Shown here: positions 1-5,161 of the stretch, in pieces
Numbering within the stretch: the stretch's first letter is position 1
How the letters are laid out: each line of letters begins with the position of its first letter
Source: a virus
IMG/VR virus record: IMGVR_UViG_3300044546_001170
Span: 1-21,503 of that record
Reading direction: 5' to 3' (one strand)
DNA length: 21,503 nt
The notes under the pieces: generated by a model
What the model saw: only the letters and a program-made list of their open reading frames with translations
What the model was told of the DNA's origin: nothing
Databases searched by the model: none
Program-made: the position numbers and the translations under genes

Positions 1-10
1 TCGCACAAAA

Positions 11-814
11 ATGCCGAAAGCATCCACCTACAATATCTACACGCTCAAAGTTTCCACGCCCCCATACGGTCTGTGGATTAATATTCCGTTTCGCACCAAG
101 GGCAGCACCGCTATTCGCGATGAAGCAAAAACTCGCGGAGCGCGTTTTGTTCCTGCTGCAAAGGGCAAAATGAAGTGGTGGCTTCCGCAAAATAAGTTTA
201 CTACTGAAACCATTGCTTGGTTGAACACGAACCAAATGATTCACGGCGAACGCTTGGCTCCTGTGTTTAATGCCAATGCTTTGCAGTTCAGCGACATCAA
301 TACAGCACTGCCGTTTCGCTTGTGGCTTGTTGTTCCGTTTGCCCACAAGGACGGAGTGAAGAACCTTGGTGCAAAGTGGAGCGGCGATTTAAAGAAGTGG
401 TATTTCGATAATCGCACACTCACGCCTGGCATTTTCACCAATATGTTGGCGAATAAATGGGCTTGGTGCTTTAGCGGTACAACCGTTTCAAATCCAGGAC
501 AGATTTCAGAAATCAATTTTTCTGCTGAAGACTTGGATAGTAAGCGTACTGCTCCTCTTACTCGCACAGTGGTGCAGCCTACAGCGGCTCCTGCTGCTGA
601 TGTTCCGTTTCGGATGCAGTTGTGGTCATTCGAGAAGAATGATCACCTCATTGTCATGTGTACTACAGCCGATGGTCGTGTAAATATTAAGTCTTCAGAC
701 GAGACTTATGTAAGCAACATCTACACCAAGGAAGAAGCGCGTACCTGTTGGAACTGTATTGTTGCTGACGGTTGGGTACTCACAGTCACACACAAGCAAG
801 GAGAACACGAATGA
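11..814 (+). CDS. Hypothetical protein with two DUF5710-like repeats and a duplicated C-terminal domain
   Basis: Function unknown; 267 aa. Two copies of a short module resembling DUF5710 are visible: residues about 18-62 (LWINIPFRTKG, then GARF and KWW) and about 101-136 (LWLVVPFAHKDG, then GAKW and KKWYF). Such modules occur in phage and plasmid proteins, often beside DNA-processing domains. Residues about 198-260 form a third domain (FRMQLWSFEKN to ADGWVL) that reappears as the separate protein encoded directly downstream. The ATG at 11 is the first in the window; with only 10 bases upstream, the ribosome site cannot be judged and the gene could start earlier. Its stop overlaps the next start by ATGA, indicating translational coupling. 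It heads a run of small overlapping + strand genes. Confidence 0.75.
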   Translation: MPKASTYNIYTLKVSTPPYGLWINIPFRTKGSTAIRDEAKTRGARFVPAAKGKMKWWLPQNKFTTETIAWLNTNQMIHGERLAPVFNANALQFSDINTALPFRLWLVVPFAHKDGVKNLGAKWSGDLKKWYFDNRTLTPGIFTNMLANKWAWCFSGTTVSNPGQISEINFSAEDLDSKRTAPLTRTVVQPTAAPAADVPFRMQLWSFEKNDHLIVMCTTADGRVNIKSSDETYVSNIYTKEEARTCWNCIVADGWVLTVTHKQGEHE

Positions 815-1038
815 ATGAAGTATTCACTATACGACAGTGGATGTTTACACGAAATCATGAGGAGTTAGTCATCATGAGCACCACCACTTATGATCGTGGA
901 ATGATAAGGATTCAGTCTCGTGACCGACACGGAACCATATTAGACGATATGCACACGAAGGTTGAAGCGCGTACCATGTGGTACGCTCTACTCGCTGACG
1001 GTTGGTTTCTTAATAAAAAGGAGAAAACTTATGCATAA
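811..1038 (+). CDS. Small hypothetical protein, paralogue of the upstream protein's C-terminal domain
   Basis: 75 aa, unknown function. The start is the ATG at 811, preceded by AAGGAGAACACGA and overlapping the previous stop by ATGA. Almost the whole protein aligns with the last 65 residues of the upstream gene product: F-x3-W-x-F near the start, a TKxEARTxW core and an ADGWxL end. The DNA also retains identical blocks (GAAGCGCGTACC and GCTGACGGTTGG in both), so the duplication is fairly recent. The upstream TTG at 772 in the same frame is a poorer start because it lies inside the neighbour and lacks a ribosome site. Its 3' end overlaps the next gene by 8 bases (ATGCATAA). Confidence 0.8.
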   Translation: MNEVFTIRQWMFTRNHEELVIMSTTTYDRGMIRIQSRDRHGTILDDMHTKVEARTMWYALLADGWFLNKKEKTYA

Positions 1039-1255
1039 CAAAAAAGATATTGTTGATCGCTTGATGCTCAAGTCACCACTGCATAATTTGACTAGTTACG
1101 AATTAGTCGAAGCAGCAAATGAAATTACGCGGCTCCGCAAGGAGCGGGATGAAGCACGGCGAGAGGTTTGCAATTTGCTGTCAAACATTAATTGGGCAAA
1201 CGCAGACGCAGTTGCAGCATCTCGTAGTTGGGATTACCTAAAGGAGAACACATGA
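1031..1255 (+). CDS. Small hypothetical protein with a charged helix
   Basis: 74 aa, unknown function. The start ATG at 1031 has a good ribosome site (AAAGGAGAAAACTT just before it) and overlaps the preceding gene by 8 bases. A predicted helix with heptad-like hydrophobic spacing runs from about residue 22 to 50 (LVEAANEITRLRKERDEARR), suggesting a short coiled coil. The C-terminus carries several Ala and Trp residues. Small coiled-coil proteins of this kind are common in phage early regions and often have no assigned role. The stop overlaps the following start by ATGA, continuing the coupled cassette. Confidence 0.75.
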   Translation: MHNKKDIVDRLMLKSPLHNLTSYELVEAANEITRLRKERDEARREVCNLLSNINWANADAVAASRSWDYLKENT

Positions 1256-1389
1256 AGATTAGAGCAGGAAAGTTCGTCTACGATGCCCTGTGCGAAGGAC
1301 AACGCCTACGCCCCAAGACATGGGGCAAGAAGGATCGGTGTCCACGCAAGGAACGAAGACAGGCAAAACGAGAATTACATAATCACTGA
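1252..1389 (+). CDS. Very small basic hypothetical protein
   Basis: 45 aa, strongly basic (many Lys and Arg, with KERRQAKRELHNH at the C-terminus). The start ATG at 1252 overlaps the previous stop by ATGA, and AAGGAGAACAC precedes it, so translation is well supported despite the small size. Two Cys residues (about positions 14 and 34) are too far apart for an obvious zinc motif. The charge suggests nucleic acid or ribosome contact, which is inference only. The gene is the last of the first cassette and is followed ten bases later by a strong terminator hairpin. Confidence 0.65.
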   Translation: MKIRAGKFVYDALCEGQRLRPKTWGKKDRCPRKERRQAKRELHNH

Positions 1390-1398
1390 ACCCCCTAC

Positions 1399-1424
1399 AA
1401 GCCGCCCTATGAGGCGGCTTTTTT
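1399..1424 (+). terminator. Rho-independent terminator after first gene cassette
   Basis: Perfect 8-bp stem AAGCCGCC/GGCGGCTT (1399-1406 with 1413-1420), 6-nt loop CTATGA, then TTTT. It lies ten bases after the stop at 1389. The leading AA could also give weak function on the other strand, but no gene approaches from that side. Confidence 0.85.
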
Positions 1425-1447
1425 CATAGATACTTTGGGAGTTTATC

Positions 1448-1789
1448 ATGCTTGACAGTGAAAAAATCATCGGCATTGATTTGGTGCGTATTGACGGCGA
1501 CCAAGGAGTCTACGGAATATATCAATCCGTGGATGGAGGAGGTGAGTGGGAGAAACTCACAGAGGCTTCGCGAGTGTATGACCTGTTGGATTACGCAAAG
1601 GATAAATTTGCAAACACCACACCAATGGTAATTCCTCAACAGATTCAAAGCATTCTTCGGTATGAAATAATGGAAGAGGCGGCAACGGAAAAGTTAAAGG
1701 CAGTAACAAATAAAGTAGAACCAGTACAACCAAAAACAAATACTATATGGTGGAGACGACTCCTTGAACTTGTTTTAAAAAGGAAGTAG
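1448..1789 (+). CDS. Hypothetical protein
   Basis: 113 aa, not recognised. The ATG at 1448 follows TTGGGAGTTTATC, a usable ribosome site. The N-terminal half has alternating hydrophobic strands (IIGIDLVRIDG, GVYGIYQS) resembling a small beta sheet. The middle is helical, and the C-terminus is basic and contains WWRRLLELVLKRK, which could be an amphipathic membrane- or nucleic-acid-binding helix. The gene lies between the terminator at 1399-1424 and another small gene starting 3 bases after its stop, so the two are probably co-transcribed. Confidence 0.65.
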   Translation: MLDSEKIIGIDLVRIDGDQGVYGIYQSVDGGGEWEKLTEASRVYDLLDYAKDKFANTTPMVIPQQIQSILRYEIMEEAATEKLKAVTNKVEPVQPKTNTIWWRRLLELVLKRK

Positions 1790-1791
1790 CC

Positions 1792-1965
1792 ATGAAGAAA
1801 ACCGAGAATGAACTCCGCGAAGAACTGCTTAACTCTGCCGCTCTAGCAATTCATTCCTACGAAGAGTATTTGCTTGACAAGGTTGGATGGCGAGAACTTG
1901 CCCTTGTAATGGATGCCCTCCGTAAATCCATTACCGCGATAGACAAACACAAACTATCGAAATAA
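1792..1965 (+). CDS. Very small helical hypothetical protein
   Basis: 57 aa. The ATG at 1792 is preceded by AAAAAGGAAGTAGCC, a good ribosome site that overlaps the end of the upstream gene. The sequence starts MKKTENELREELLNSAALAI and looks almost entirely helical, rich in Glu, Lys and Leu. No domain is recognisable. The ribosome site, spacing and normal codon use support a real gene. A 275-base stretch without a gene follows. Confidence 0.6.
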   Translation: MKKTENELREELLNSAALAIHSYEEYLLDKVGWRELALVMDALRKSITAIDKHKLSK

Positions 1966-2240
1966 TCTATTTTCGTGAAGTATAGATTTTTATATTGAGT
2001 GGTTTTTTCCACTCGTATAAGTATCTGTGTGCTGGTTCAATGAATGATAGTATTAAGATATAAGAAACATATATCAGAATACACTCTCAGTACCAGAGGG
2101 ACACCCAACAGAATTAAATAGACGAAGAAGACCCCGAAGAGGTCACGCTGTCCCCCGATCAAATCAAATATACGAAATGCTCCCATAGGGGTTGCGTTCT
2201 CTTTGCGCCTTGCTATAATTAGGGAGTAAGGAGTCAGAGC
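1966..2240 (+). other. Gene-free stretch with a nested stem-loop
   Basis: No convincing gene is visible on either strand. It contains a short hairpin GAGTGG/CCACTC at 1997-2014 with no U tract. A nested structure follows: GGGACA at 2098-2103 pairs with TGTCCC at 2149-2154, and GACC at 2130-2133 with GGTC at 2141-2144. The last 50 bases hold a sigma70-like promoter for the gene at 2241. The nested fold may be an untranslated RNA or a leader element; this is a guess from pairing alone. Confidence 0.4.
2192..2219 (+). promoter_or_regulatory. Sigma70-like promoter
   Basis: -35 TTGCGT (2192-2197), 16-bp spacer, perfect -10 TATAAT (2214-2219). Transcription would begin about 2226, leaving a short leader containing TAAGGAG before the ATG at 2241. 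A host-polymerase promoter here fits early expression of the 2241-4351 cassette. Confidence 0.7.
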
Positions 2241-2510
2241 ATGACAGCGTACAGGCTACACATCGACATCGCCATGCCTTTGAGTGAAGCAGAAGCACTC
2301 GTGGTTTCCCAAACCGTGATTGCTGCACTTCAATCCCCTCATCTCCTTGAGGAACTTCGGAGCCGCGAAGTTCCCTCTATTAACTACCGTCTTGGTCACG
2401 ATACGGATCGAGGGAAGAGCAACTACTTCCTGAAGACCCCTAGTGGTCATGTCATTAACAAGAAAAGTCGAGTTGCAATTACCGAGGATACCCATGAAGA
2501 AGTCAATTAA
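2241..2510 (+). CDS. Conserved-looking small phage protein of unknown function
   Basis: 89 aa. The start ATG at 2241 has TAAGGAG 8 bases upstream and lies directly behind a strong sigma70-like promoter, so this is the lead gene of an early transcript. The N-terminal half (YRLHIDIAMPLSEAEALVVS) suggests a beta strand followed by a helix. The C-terminal half has RLGHDTDRGKSNYF and HVINKKSR; from memory, similar small proteins occur in T4-like cyanophages without an assigned role. Its last 17 bases overlap the next gene. No catalytic motif is visible. Confidence 0.75.
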   Translation: MTAYRLHIDIAMPLSEAEALVVSQTVIAALQSPHLLEELRSREVPSINYRLGHDTDRGKSNYFLKTPSGHVINKKSRVAITEDTHEEVN

Positions 2511-2715
2511 GTCTGCTCCAAAGAAGTCTACCAAGAAGTCCACTAAGACCGCTCCATCTACTCTATATGTGAATACTGAACTAGAAGCAATTGCTGTGAG
2601 TGTAATGCTGTCGGTTGCATTGGTGATTGCCCTTGTCTCTGCACCTTTGGTTCCTGCAATGTGCATTACAGGACTTGTTGCTGCTTCATTCTTGATTGCA
2701 TCAATTCATCGTTAA
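2494..2715 (+). CDS. Small membrane protein with Lys/Ser-rich N-terminal tail
   Basis: 73 aa. The ATG at 2494, preceded by GAGGATACCC, is chosen over an in-frame GTG at 2443 inside the previous gene. Residues 2-19 are a basic tail (KKSIKSAPKKSTKKSTKTAP). From about residue 29 the protein is almost wholly hydrophobic, fitting one long or two closely spaced membrane helices. The design (cationic soluble tail plus C-terminal membrane segment) is repeated in the protein at 5608. Possible roles in envelope modification or superinfection exclusion are inference; no family is recognised. A tRNA-like gene begins six bases after the stop. Confidence 0.7.
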   Translation: MKKSIKSAPKKSTKKSTKTAPSTLYVNTELEAIAVSVMLSVALVIALVSAPLVPAMCITGLVAASFLIASIHR

Positions 2716-2721
2716 ATTTTT

Positions 2722-2792
2722 GGGCGGTGGGCGGACGGCTCCGCAGATCCGCTTATATCGGATTCAATCAGGATCGACACCTGAACCGCCTA
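2722..2792 (+). tRNA. Probable atypical tRNA-Ile (anticodon UAU)
   Basis: This gap folds into a complete cloverleaf of 71 nt. The acceptor GGGCGGT (2722-2728) pairs with ACCGCCT (2785-2791), with one G-U. The D stem is GCGG/CCGC with a 6-nt loop that keeps GG. The anticodon stem is ATCCG/CGGAT (2747-2751, 2759-2763) around loop CTTATAT, giving U33 and anticodon UAU, which reads the Ile codon AUA. The T stem is TCAGG/CCTGA with loop ATCGACA. Departures from consensus are G at position 8, A at 54, a short D loop and a 4-nt variable region. CCA is not encoded. All four helices form, so a real if divergent tRNA is likely; a decayed copy is the alternative. Confidence 0.55.
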
Positions 2793-2840
2793 TTTTACTA
2801 CTTCACCCCCGTCTGATTGCCTACTCACCTTGGACACGCT

Positions 2841-3119
2841 ATGAACGAAAACGAATTCTTAAATTACGAGTCTGATACCGAAACCGATCAAATTGCTTTT
2901 ATTGACTACGAAGGAATGGGATTGTGGATTTTTGGAATTCATCACGGCGCAAGTGTAAAGCCTGAATTTGAAACTTCCGAGATCGTGGATCGGGATTCCG
3001 ATCTAAATAAGTTGGTGGGACGAGCAGTTCGTGATTGGGGTGTTGATCCCCGTGAATTGTGGGTTTCACCGTGTGCGCGAGAAATTGCTGTTCTCGCTTT
3101 GACAGGAATGAAAATCTAA
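2841..3119 (+). CDS. Acidic hypothetical protein
   Basis: 92 aa, acidic. The ATG at 2841 is used, preceded by the weak site TTGGACACGCT; an in-frame TTG at 2817 is less likely. Strand-like segments (IAFIDYEGMGLWIFGI) are followed by an acidic linker and a C-terminal helical part with SPCAREIAVLAL. The IDYEG element resembles VDFEGG in the protein at 4019, perhaps hinting at distant relationship, but the similarity is short. Function unknown. It precedes a possible ribbon-helix-helix protein in the same cassette. Confidence 0.65.
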   Translation: MNENEFLNYESDTETDQIAFIDYEGMGLWIFGIHHGASVKPEFETSEIVDRDSDLNKLVGRAVRDWGVDPRELWVSPCAREIAVLALTGMKI

Positions 3120-3133
3120 CGGAGCACTACATT

Positions 3134-3343
3134 ATGAGTACACCCAAGAAGCCCATGCAGATCACCCTTACGCTGAATATTAGCGACACGGTGTTTCTAA
3201 AGATTGCAAAGTTGGCGCACGACACCAACACCACATTCAATCAACAGATTAATCGTATTGTGCAGGAAGGTATTTCTCGCGTTGGCGAGACTACACCCGC
3301 TGCATCCCCTGTGCCTACTACCGTTTCTACTCATACTTTTTGA
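3134..3343 (+). CDS. Possible ribbon-helix-helix DNA-binding protein
   Basis: 69 aa. The ATG at 3134 has GGAG (3121-3124) upstream. Residues 8-50 show an Arc/CopG/MetJ-like plan: a short beta strand (QITLTLNIS), a first helix (TVFLKIAKLAHDT), a turn, and a second helix (FNQQINRIVQEGISRV). Proteins of this fold bind operators as dimers, with the strand contacting the major groove. The C-terminal 20 residues are Pro/Thr-rich and probably disordered. The gene follows the previous one by 14 bases. The family assignment rests on pattern only; a small regulator is the best guess. Confidence 0.6.
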   Translation: MSTPKKPMQITLTLNISDTVFLKIAKLAHDTNTTFNQQINRIVQEGISRVGETTPAASPVPTTVSTHTF

Positions 3344-3406
3344 ACGGTACTCCATGCACGGTTTAATTTATGGATTTGGAGACGAGTACTCACATGGGGG
3401 TTTGCC

Positions 3407-3610
3407 ATGCAAGGGAAAAACGAAGCCGAATTGGAAGCCCTTCGGGACTTGGCGAAAGCCGTTGCTGAATTACGCGGAGGGTTGCCGCCACTTGAACGAT
3501 TCAGGCGTGATCGTGGAGGGGCATTGGAATACTCCCCTCACACCCTCTCTCTATTCAGATCCGCTTGGAGAAAATTAAATGTCTGCAAAAAATTTCATAC
3601 AAGCGAGTAA
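3407..3610 (+). CDS. Small hypothetical protein with Arg-rich helix
   Basis: 67 aa. The frame starting at ATG 3407 is preferred over a competing ATG at 3354 in another frame. It gives a coherent amphipathic helix (EAELEALRDLAKAVAELRGG) and a basic segment (ERFRRDRGG). The ribosome site GGGGG is weak. The stop TAATGA is followed at once by the next gene's ATG at 3614, fitting translational coupling. Function unknown. Confidence 0.55.
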   Translation: MQGKNEAELEALRDLAKAVAELRGGLPPLERFRRDRGGALEYSPHTLSLFRSAWRKLNVCKKFHTSE

Positions 3611-3613
3611 TGA

Positions 3614-3796
3614 ATGTCTAGAAAACACGCAGCAGGAAAAGGCGACTCCTATCGCAAGGTTGATCGCGTGGCTTGGGAGAGTGGGTGGGAAGCCGCCTTT
3701 GGCTCCAAAGGATCTGCCTCCAAGCGGAACCGTAATAAACGGAAGAATGGGGGGACGAGAAATCCACCGAAAGATTCTTCTGCGGGTAATGCATAA
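3614..3796 (+). CDS. Small basic phage protein
   Basis: 60 aa. It begins MSRKHAAGKGDSYRKVDR and continues with WESGWEAAFGSKG; small phage proteins with this kind of basic opening and a Trp/Phe pair are familiar, but no function is known to me. The C-terminal 25 residues are Lys/Arg/Asn-rich and probably disordered. The ATG follows the previous TAATGA directly. A longer frame (ATG 3579) crosses this region but matches nothing in its first 70 residues. The 3' end overlaps the next gene by 8 bases (ATGCATAA), the same overlap used at 1031-1038. Confidence 0.6.
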   Translation: MSRKHAAGKGDSYRKVDRVAWESGWEAAFGSKGSASKRNRNKRKNGGTRNPPKDSSAGNA

Positions 3797-4022
3797 TTTA
3801 AGTGAAGAGTACTACGGAGCAGGATGGATTGTGGGGTTAGAACACTACCTGTGGCACATGGCTCTTCGACAGAGTACTGAAGAAGGACAAATTCTTCTGT
3901 ACTGCGCGGAAACAAGTGGCGGGTGGTGGATGTGGGATGACTCTCAAGGAGGACCGCTGTTTGTTCCTCTTGCTGTGTGGCGCACCGCTTACAATGAAAA
4001 CGAAATGGCTTTACCAATATGA
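3789..4022 (+). CDS. Trp-rich hypothetical protein
   Basis: 77 aa. The start is the ATG at 3789, overlapping the previous gene by 8 bases; no strong ribosome site is seen, so re-initiation is likely. Features are a helical first half (GWIVGLEHYLWHMALRQ) and a Trp-rich second half (GGWWMWDDSQGGPLFVP). Remembered cyanophage hypothetical proteins share the GWxxGLE and GGWWxWDD pattern, but none has an assigned role. The stop overlaps the next start by ATGA. Confidence 0.65.
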   Translation: MHNLSEEYYGAGWIVGLEHYLWHMALRQSTEEGQILLYCAETSGGWWMWDDSQGGPLFVPLAVWRTAYNENEMALPI

Positions 4023-4351
4023 CCGCAAAAAATTCAAAAACTCAGTGGTCGTGGCGCAACCGATACGGTCAAGAGCGCATCACCACAAAAACAGGTGACA
4101 ACACTTTTACTGTTGAAGGCGCAAGTGCGTTTATTCGTTCTGCGTGGATGGAAAACGAACCAGGTGTAATTGACTTTGTAGACTTTGAAGGTGGACCGTT
4201 TATTTGTGTGCGGTCTTCCATGTGGGAATACGGTGTTACAGGGGAAGACCGTGAGCGGGTTGTAAAGAGTGTGGCTATGTCGGCACTCAATGTAGAACTC
4301 GGCGAATTGCGGACAAGTGATTGGACTCGCGTTGAAGTCACTGTTATATAA
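4019..4351 (+). CDS. Hypothetical protein, last gene of the small-gene cassette
   Basis: 110 aa, unknown. The ATG at 4019 overlaps the preceding stop (ATGA). Central strands (GVIDFVDFEGGPFICV) resemble a stretch of the protein at 2841, and the C-terminus (LGELRTSDWTRVEVTVI) is strand-like. No catalytic motif is visible. Its stop codon at 4349-4351 lies inside a TATAAATA late-promoter motif (4347-4354), so the end of this gene doubles as the control element of the tmRNA that follows. Confidence 0.65.
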   Translation: MTAKNSKTQWSWRNRYGQERITTKTGDNTFTVEGASAFIRSAWMENEPGVIDFVDFEGGPFICVRSSMWEYGVTGEDRERVVKSVAMSALNVELGELRTSDWTRVEVTVI

Positions 4352-4354
4352 ATA
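4347..4354 (+). promoter_or_regulatory. T4-type late promoter for the tmRNA
   Basis: Exact TATAAATA, the T4 late -10 consensus, overlapping the stop of the upstream gene. The predicted start is 5-7 bases downstream, close to the 5' edge of the tmRNA acceptor piece near 4366. T4 late promoters need gp55 with gp33; gp33 is encoded at 13381. Confidence 0.65.
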
Positions 4355-4584
4355 ACTTTTGGTATTGTTGATCTCGGAATGAAATCCGTACAAGACGGGG
4401 GTTCGAATCCCCCCGACTCCATTAGCCTAATCTAGAGCACCTGTAAAACTCTAGAGACGGCGAGACAAGTCCTCGCAACAGTGGGGCATTTCCCGAAGTC
4501 CTAGGCTTCGGGTCACGGGGTCGAAAGGAATAGATTGGCGAAGAGTAAGGATGAAGGAGATACCCGACACGGGTAACAAGTGTC

Positions 4585-4638
4585 GTAAATAAACCGTTGC
4601 AAACCATGATTGCTAACAAACTAGCAATGGCGGCTTAA
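4585..4638 (+). other. tmRNA tag-peptide reading frame
   Basis: The frame is fixed by the TAA at 4636-4638 in the P5 loop. If translation resumes at GTA 4585, placed like E. coli's GCA after a conserved GTC, the tag is VNKPLQTMIANKLAMAA. If it resumes at GCT 4612, the tag is ANKLAMAA. Both end in small hydrophobic residues plus AA, the kind of end ClpXP recognises. The GTA choice follows a 10-nt upstream stretch matching E. coli at 7 positions. Confidence 0.65.
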
Positions 4639-4676
4639 AGCCGTGGGGACTAGCCCTCCCGCATCTGAAAGGGCTG

Positions 4677-4702
4677 AAAGGGGAGTCGCAAGGCTCCCTT
4701 TT
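4677..4702 (+). terminator. Terminator at the end of the tmRNA gene
   Basis: An 11-bp hairpin with a GCAA tetraloop: AAAGGGGAGTC (4677-4687) pairs with GGCTCCCTTTT (4692-4702), including G-U pairs. The right arm ends in TTTT. The GGGA at 4681-4684 could alternatively pair with TCCC at 4657-4660 as the second stem of a tmRNA pseudoknot. Confidence 0.75.
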
Positions 4703-4734
4703 CCATTTATACATACAATACAAGGAGATCGCGC

Positions 4735-4983
4735 ATGAGTTACCTATTCAACGAAGCAATACCATTTGGTGGCACAGGTGGGCAATTTGGCGGCAAGAAC
4801 AAAGGCGTTCTACTCACCAATACTACGGGTAGTGGAAATACTGTAGACATTTACACTTACAAGGCTAACGGCACAACACTTTCAAATCGTGTTAGCCTGA
4901 TGGGCAATGAGTCTAAGATTTTTCAGATTCGTGCATGGGGTATTTCCTGTGGTGCTGGCATCACGGGTGCGCTGCTCTCGTAA
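4735..4983 (+). CDS. Small Gly/Thr-rich protein, possibly a virion decoration
   Basis: 82 aa. The start ATG at 4735 has a strong ribosome site (CAAGGAGATCGCGC). The sequence is beta-rich: a Gly-rich opening (FGGTGGQFGGKNKG), strands with Thr/Asn turns (VLLTNTTGSGNTVDIYTYK), then SKIFQIRAWGI and a small-residue end. Small beta-sandwich proteins of this look are often minor virion proteins in T4-like phages, but no family is recognised and the assignment is inference. It stands alone between the tmRNA terminator and the tRNA-Gly promoter. Confidence 0.7.
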   Translation: MSYLFNEAIPFGGTGGQFGGKNKGVLLTNTTGSGNTVDIYTYKANGTTLSNRVSLMGNESKIFQIRAWGISCGAGITGALLS

Positions 4984-5010
4984 TTAAATAATTGAGATGG
5001 GGTTGCTCCC

Positions 5011-5043
5011 TTGACACTCTCGCCACACACGCTATACTGTGTG
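5011..5043 (+). promoter_or_regulatory. Sigma70-like promoter with inverted repeat over the -10
   Basis: -35 TTGACA (5011-5016), 16-bp spacer, -10 TATACT (5033-5038), start about 5045, reading into tRNA-Gly. CACACA (5024-5029) and TGTGTG (5038-5043) form an inverted repeat flanking the -10, a plausible operator. Confidence 0.7.
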
Positions 5044-5087
5044 CATGGCAAAGAGAATTCTGTATCACATTAAAGTAGATGCAATAC

Positions 5088-5159
5088 GCGGGTGTCGTAT
5101 AGCGGCTATTACGCGGGTTTTCCAAACCCGTCACGAGAGTTCGATTCTCTCCTCCCGCA
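5088..5159 (+). tRNA. tRNA-Gly (anticodon UCC)
   Basis: Cloverleaf of 72 nt. The acceptor GCGGGTG/CTCCCGC has one T-T mismatch. Anticodon stem CGGGT/ACCCG surrounds loop TTTCCAA, anticodon TCC (reads GGA). T arm is GAGAG-TTCGATT-CTCTC. Discriminator A at 5159; CCA not encoded. It is transcribed from the promoter at 5011 together with the tRNA-like element two bases downstream. Confidence 0.9.
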
Positions 5160-5161
5160 TT

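Larger units (their letters stand above)
4366..4702 (+). ncRNA. ssrA: tmRNA (transfer-messenger RNA), circularly permuted gene
   Basis: Rescues stalled ribosomes and tags the unfinished peptide. The 3' part is encoded first: T arm GGGGG-TTCGAAT-CCCCC (4397-4413), acceptor strand CGACTCC (4414-4420), discriminator A4421, no CCA. After about 95 bases the 5' acceptor GGGGTCG (4517-4523) pairs perfectly with 4414-4420, including the G3-U70 pair that marks alanine acceptance. P2 joins the pieces: GTAAGGAT (4545-4552) with ATCCGTAC (4384-4391), one mismatch, and GAGAT (4557-4561) with ATCTC (4371-4375). A PK1-like pseudoknot uses TACC(C)/(G)GGTA and GACAC/GTGTC (4561-4584). P5 is CGGCT-TAA-AGCCG (4631-4643). 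A further pseudoknot is possible at 4652-4684. The interval 4422-4516 has three hairpins and is probably excised. Ends are approximate. Confidence 0.85.

Noticed and set aside
1997-2014. Hairpin GAGTGG/CCACTC as a terminator
   Set aside because: The T run is in the loop, not after the stem, so it lacks the terminator pattern.
2256-2666. 136-codon minus-strand frame
   Set aside because: Antisense of two well-supported + strand genes, with no ribosome site and no promoter.
3354-3578. 75-codon frame from ATG 3354
   Set aside because: Competes with the frame at 3407, which gives a coherent helical protein and links to the next gene; this one has no ribosome site and irregular composition.
3579-4022. 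147-codon frame starting at ATG 3579
   Set aside because: Its first 70 codons lie across 3614-3796, where the other frame has the more phage-like protein. The last part is kept as the gene starting at 3789, which overlaps its neighbour by ATGCATAA.
4366-4421. Ordinary tRNA ending at the T arm near 4421
   Set aside because: No 5' acceptor strand, D arm or anticodon arm precedes it. The matching 5' acceptor lies downstream at 4517, which fits a permuted tmRNA instead.
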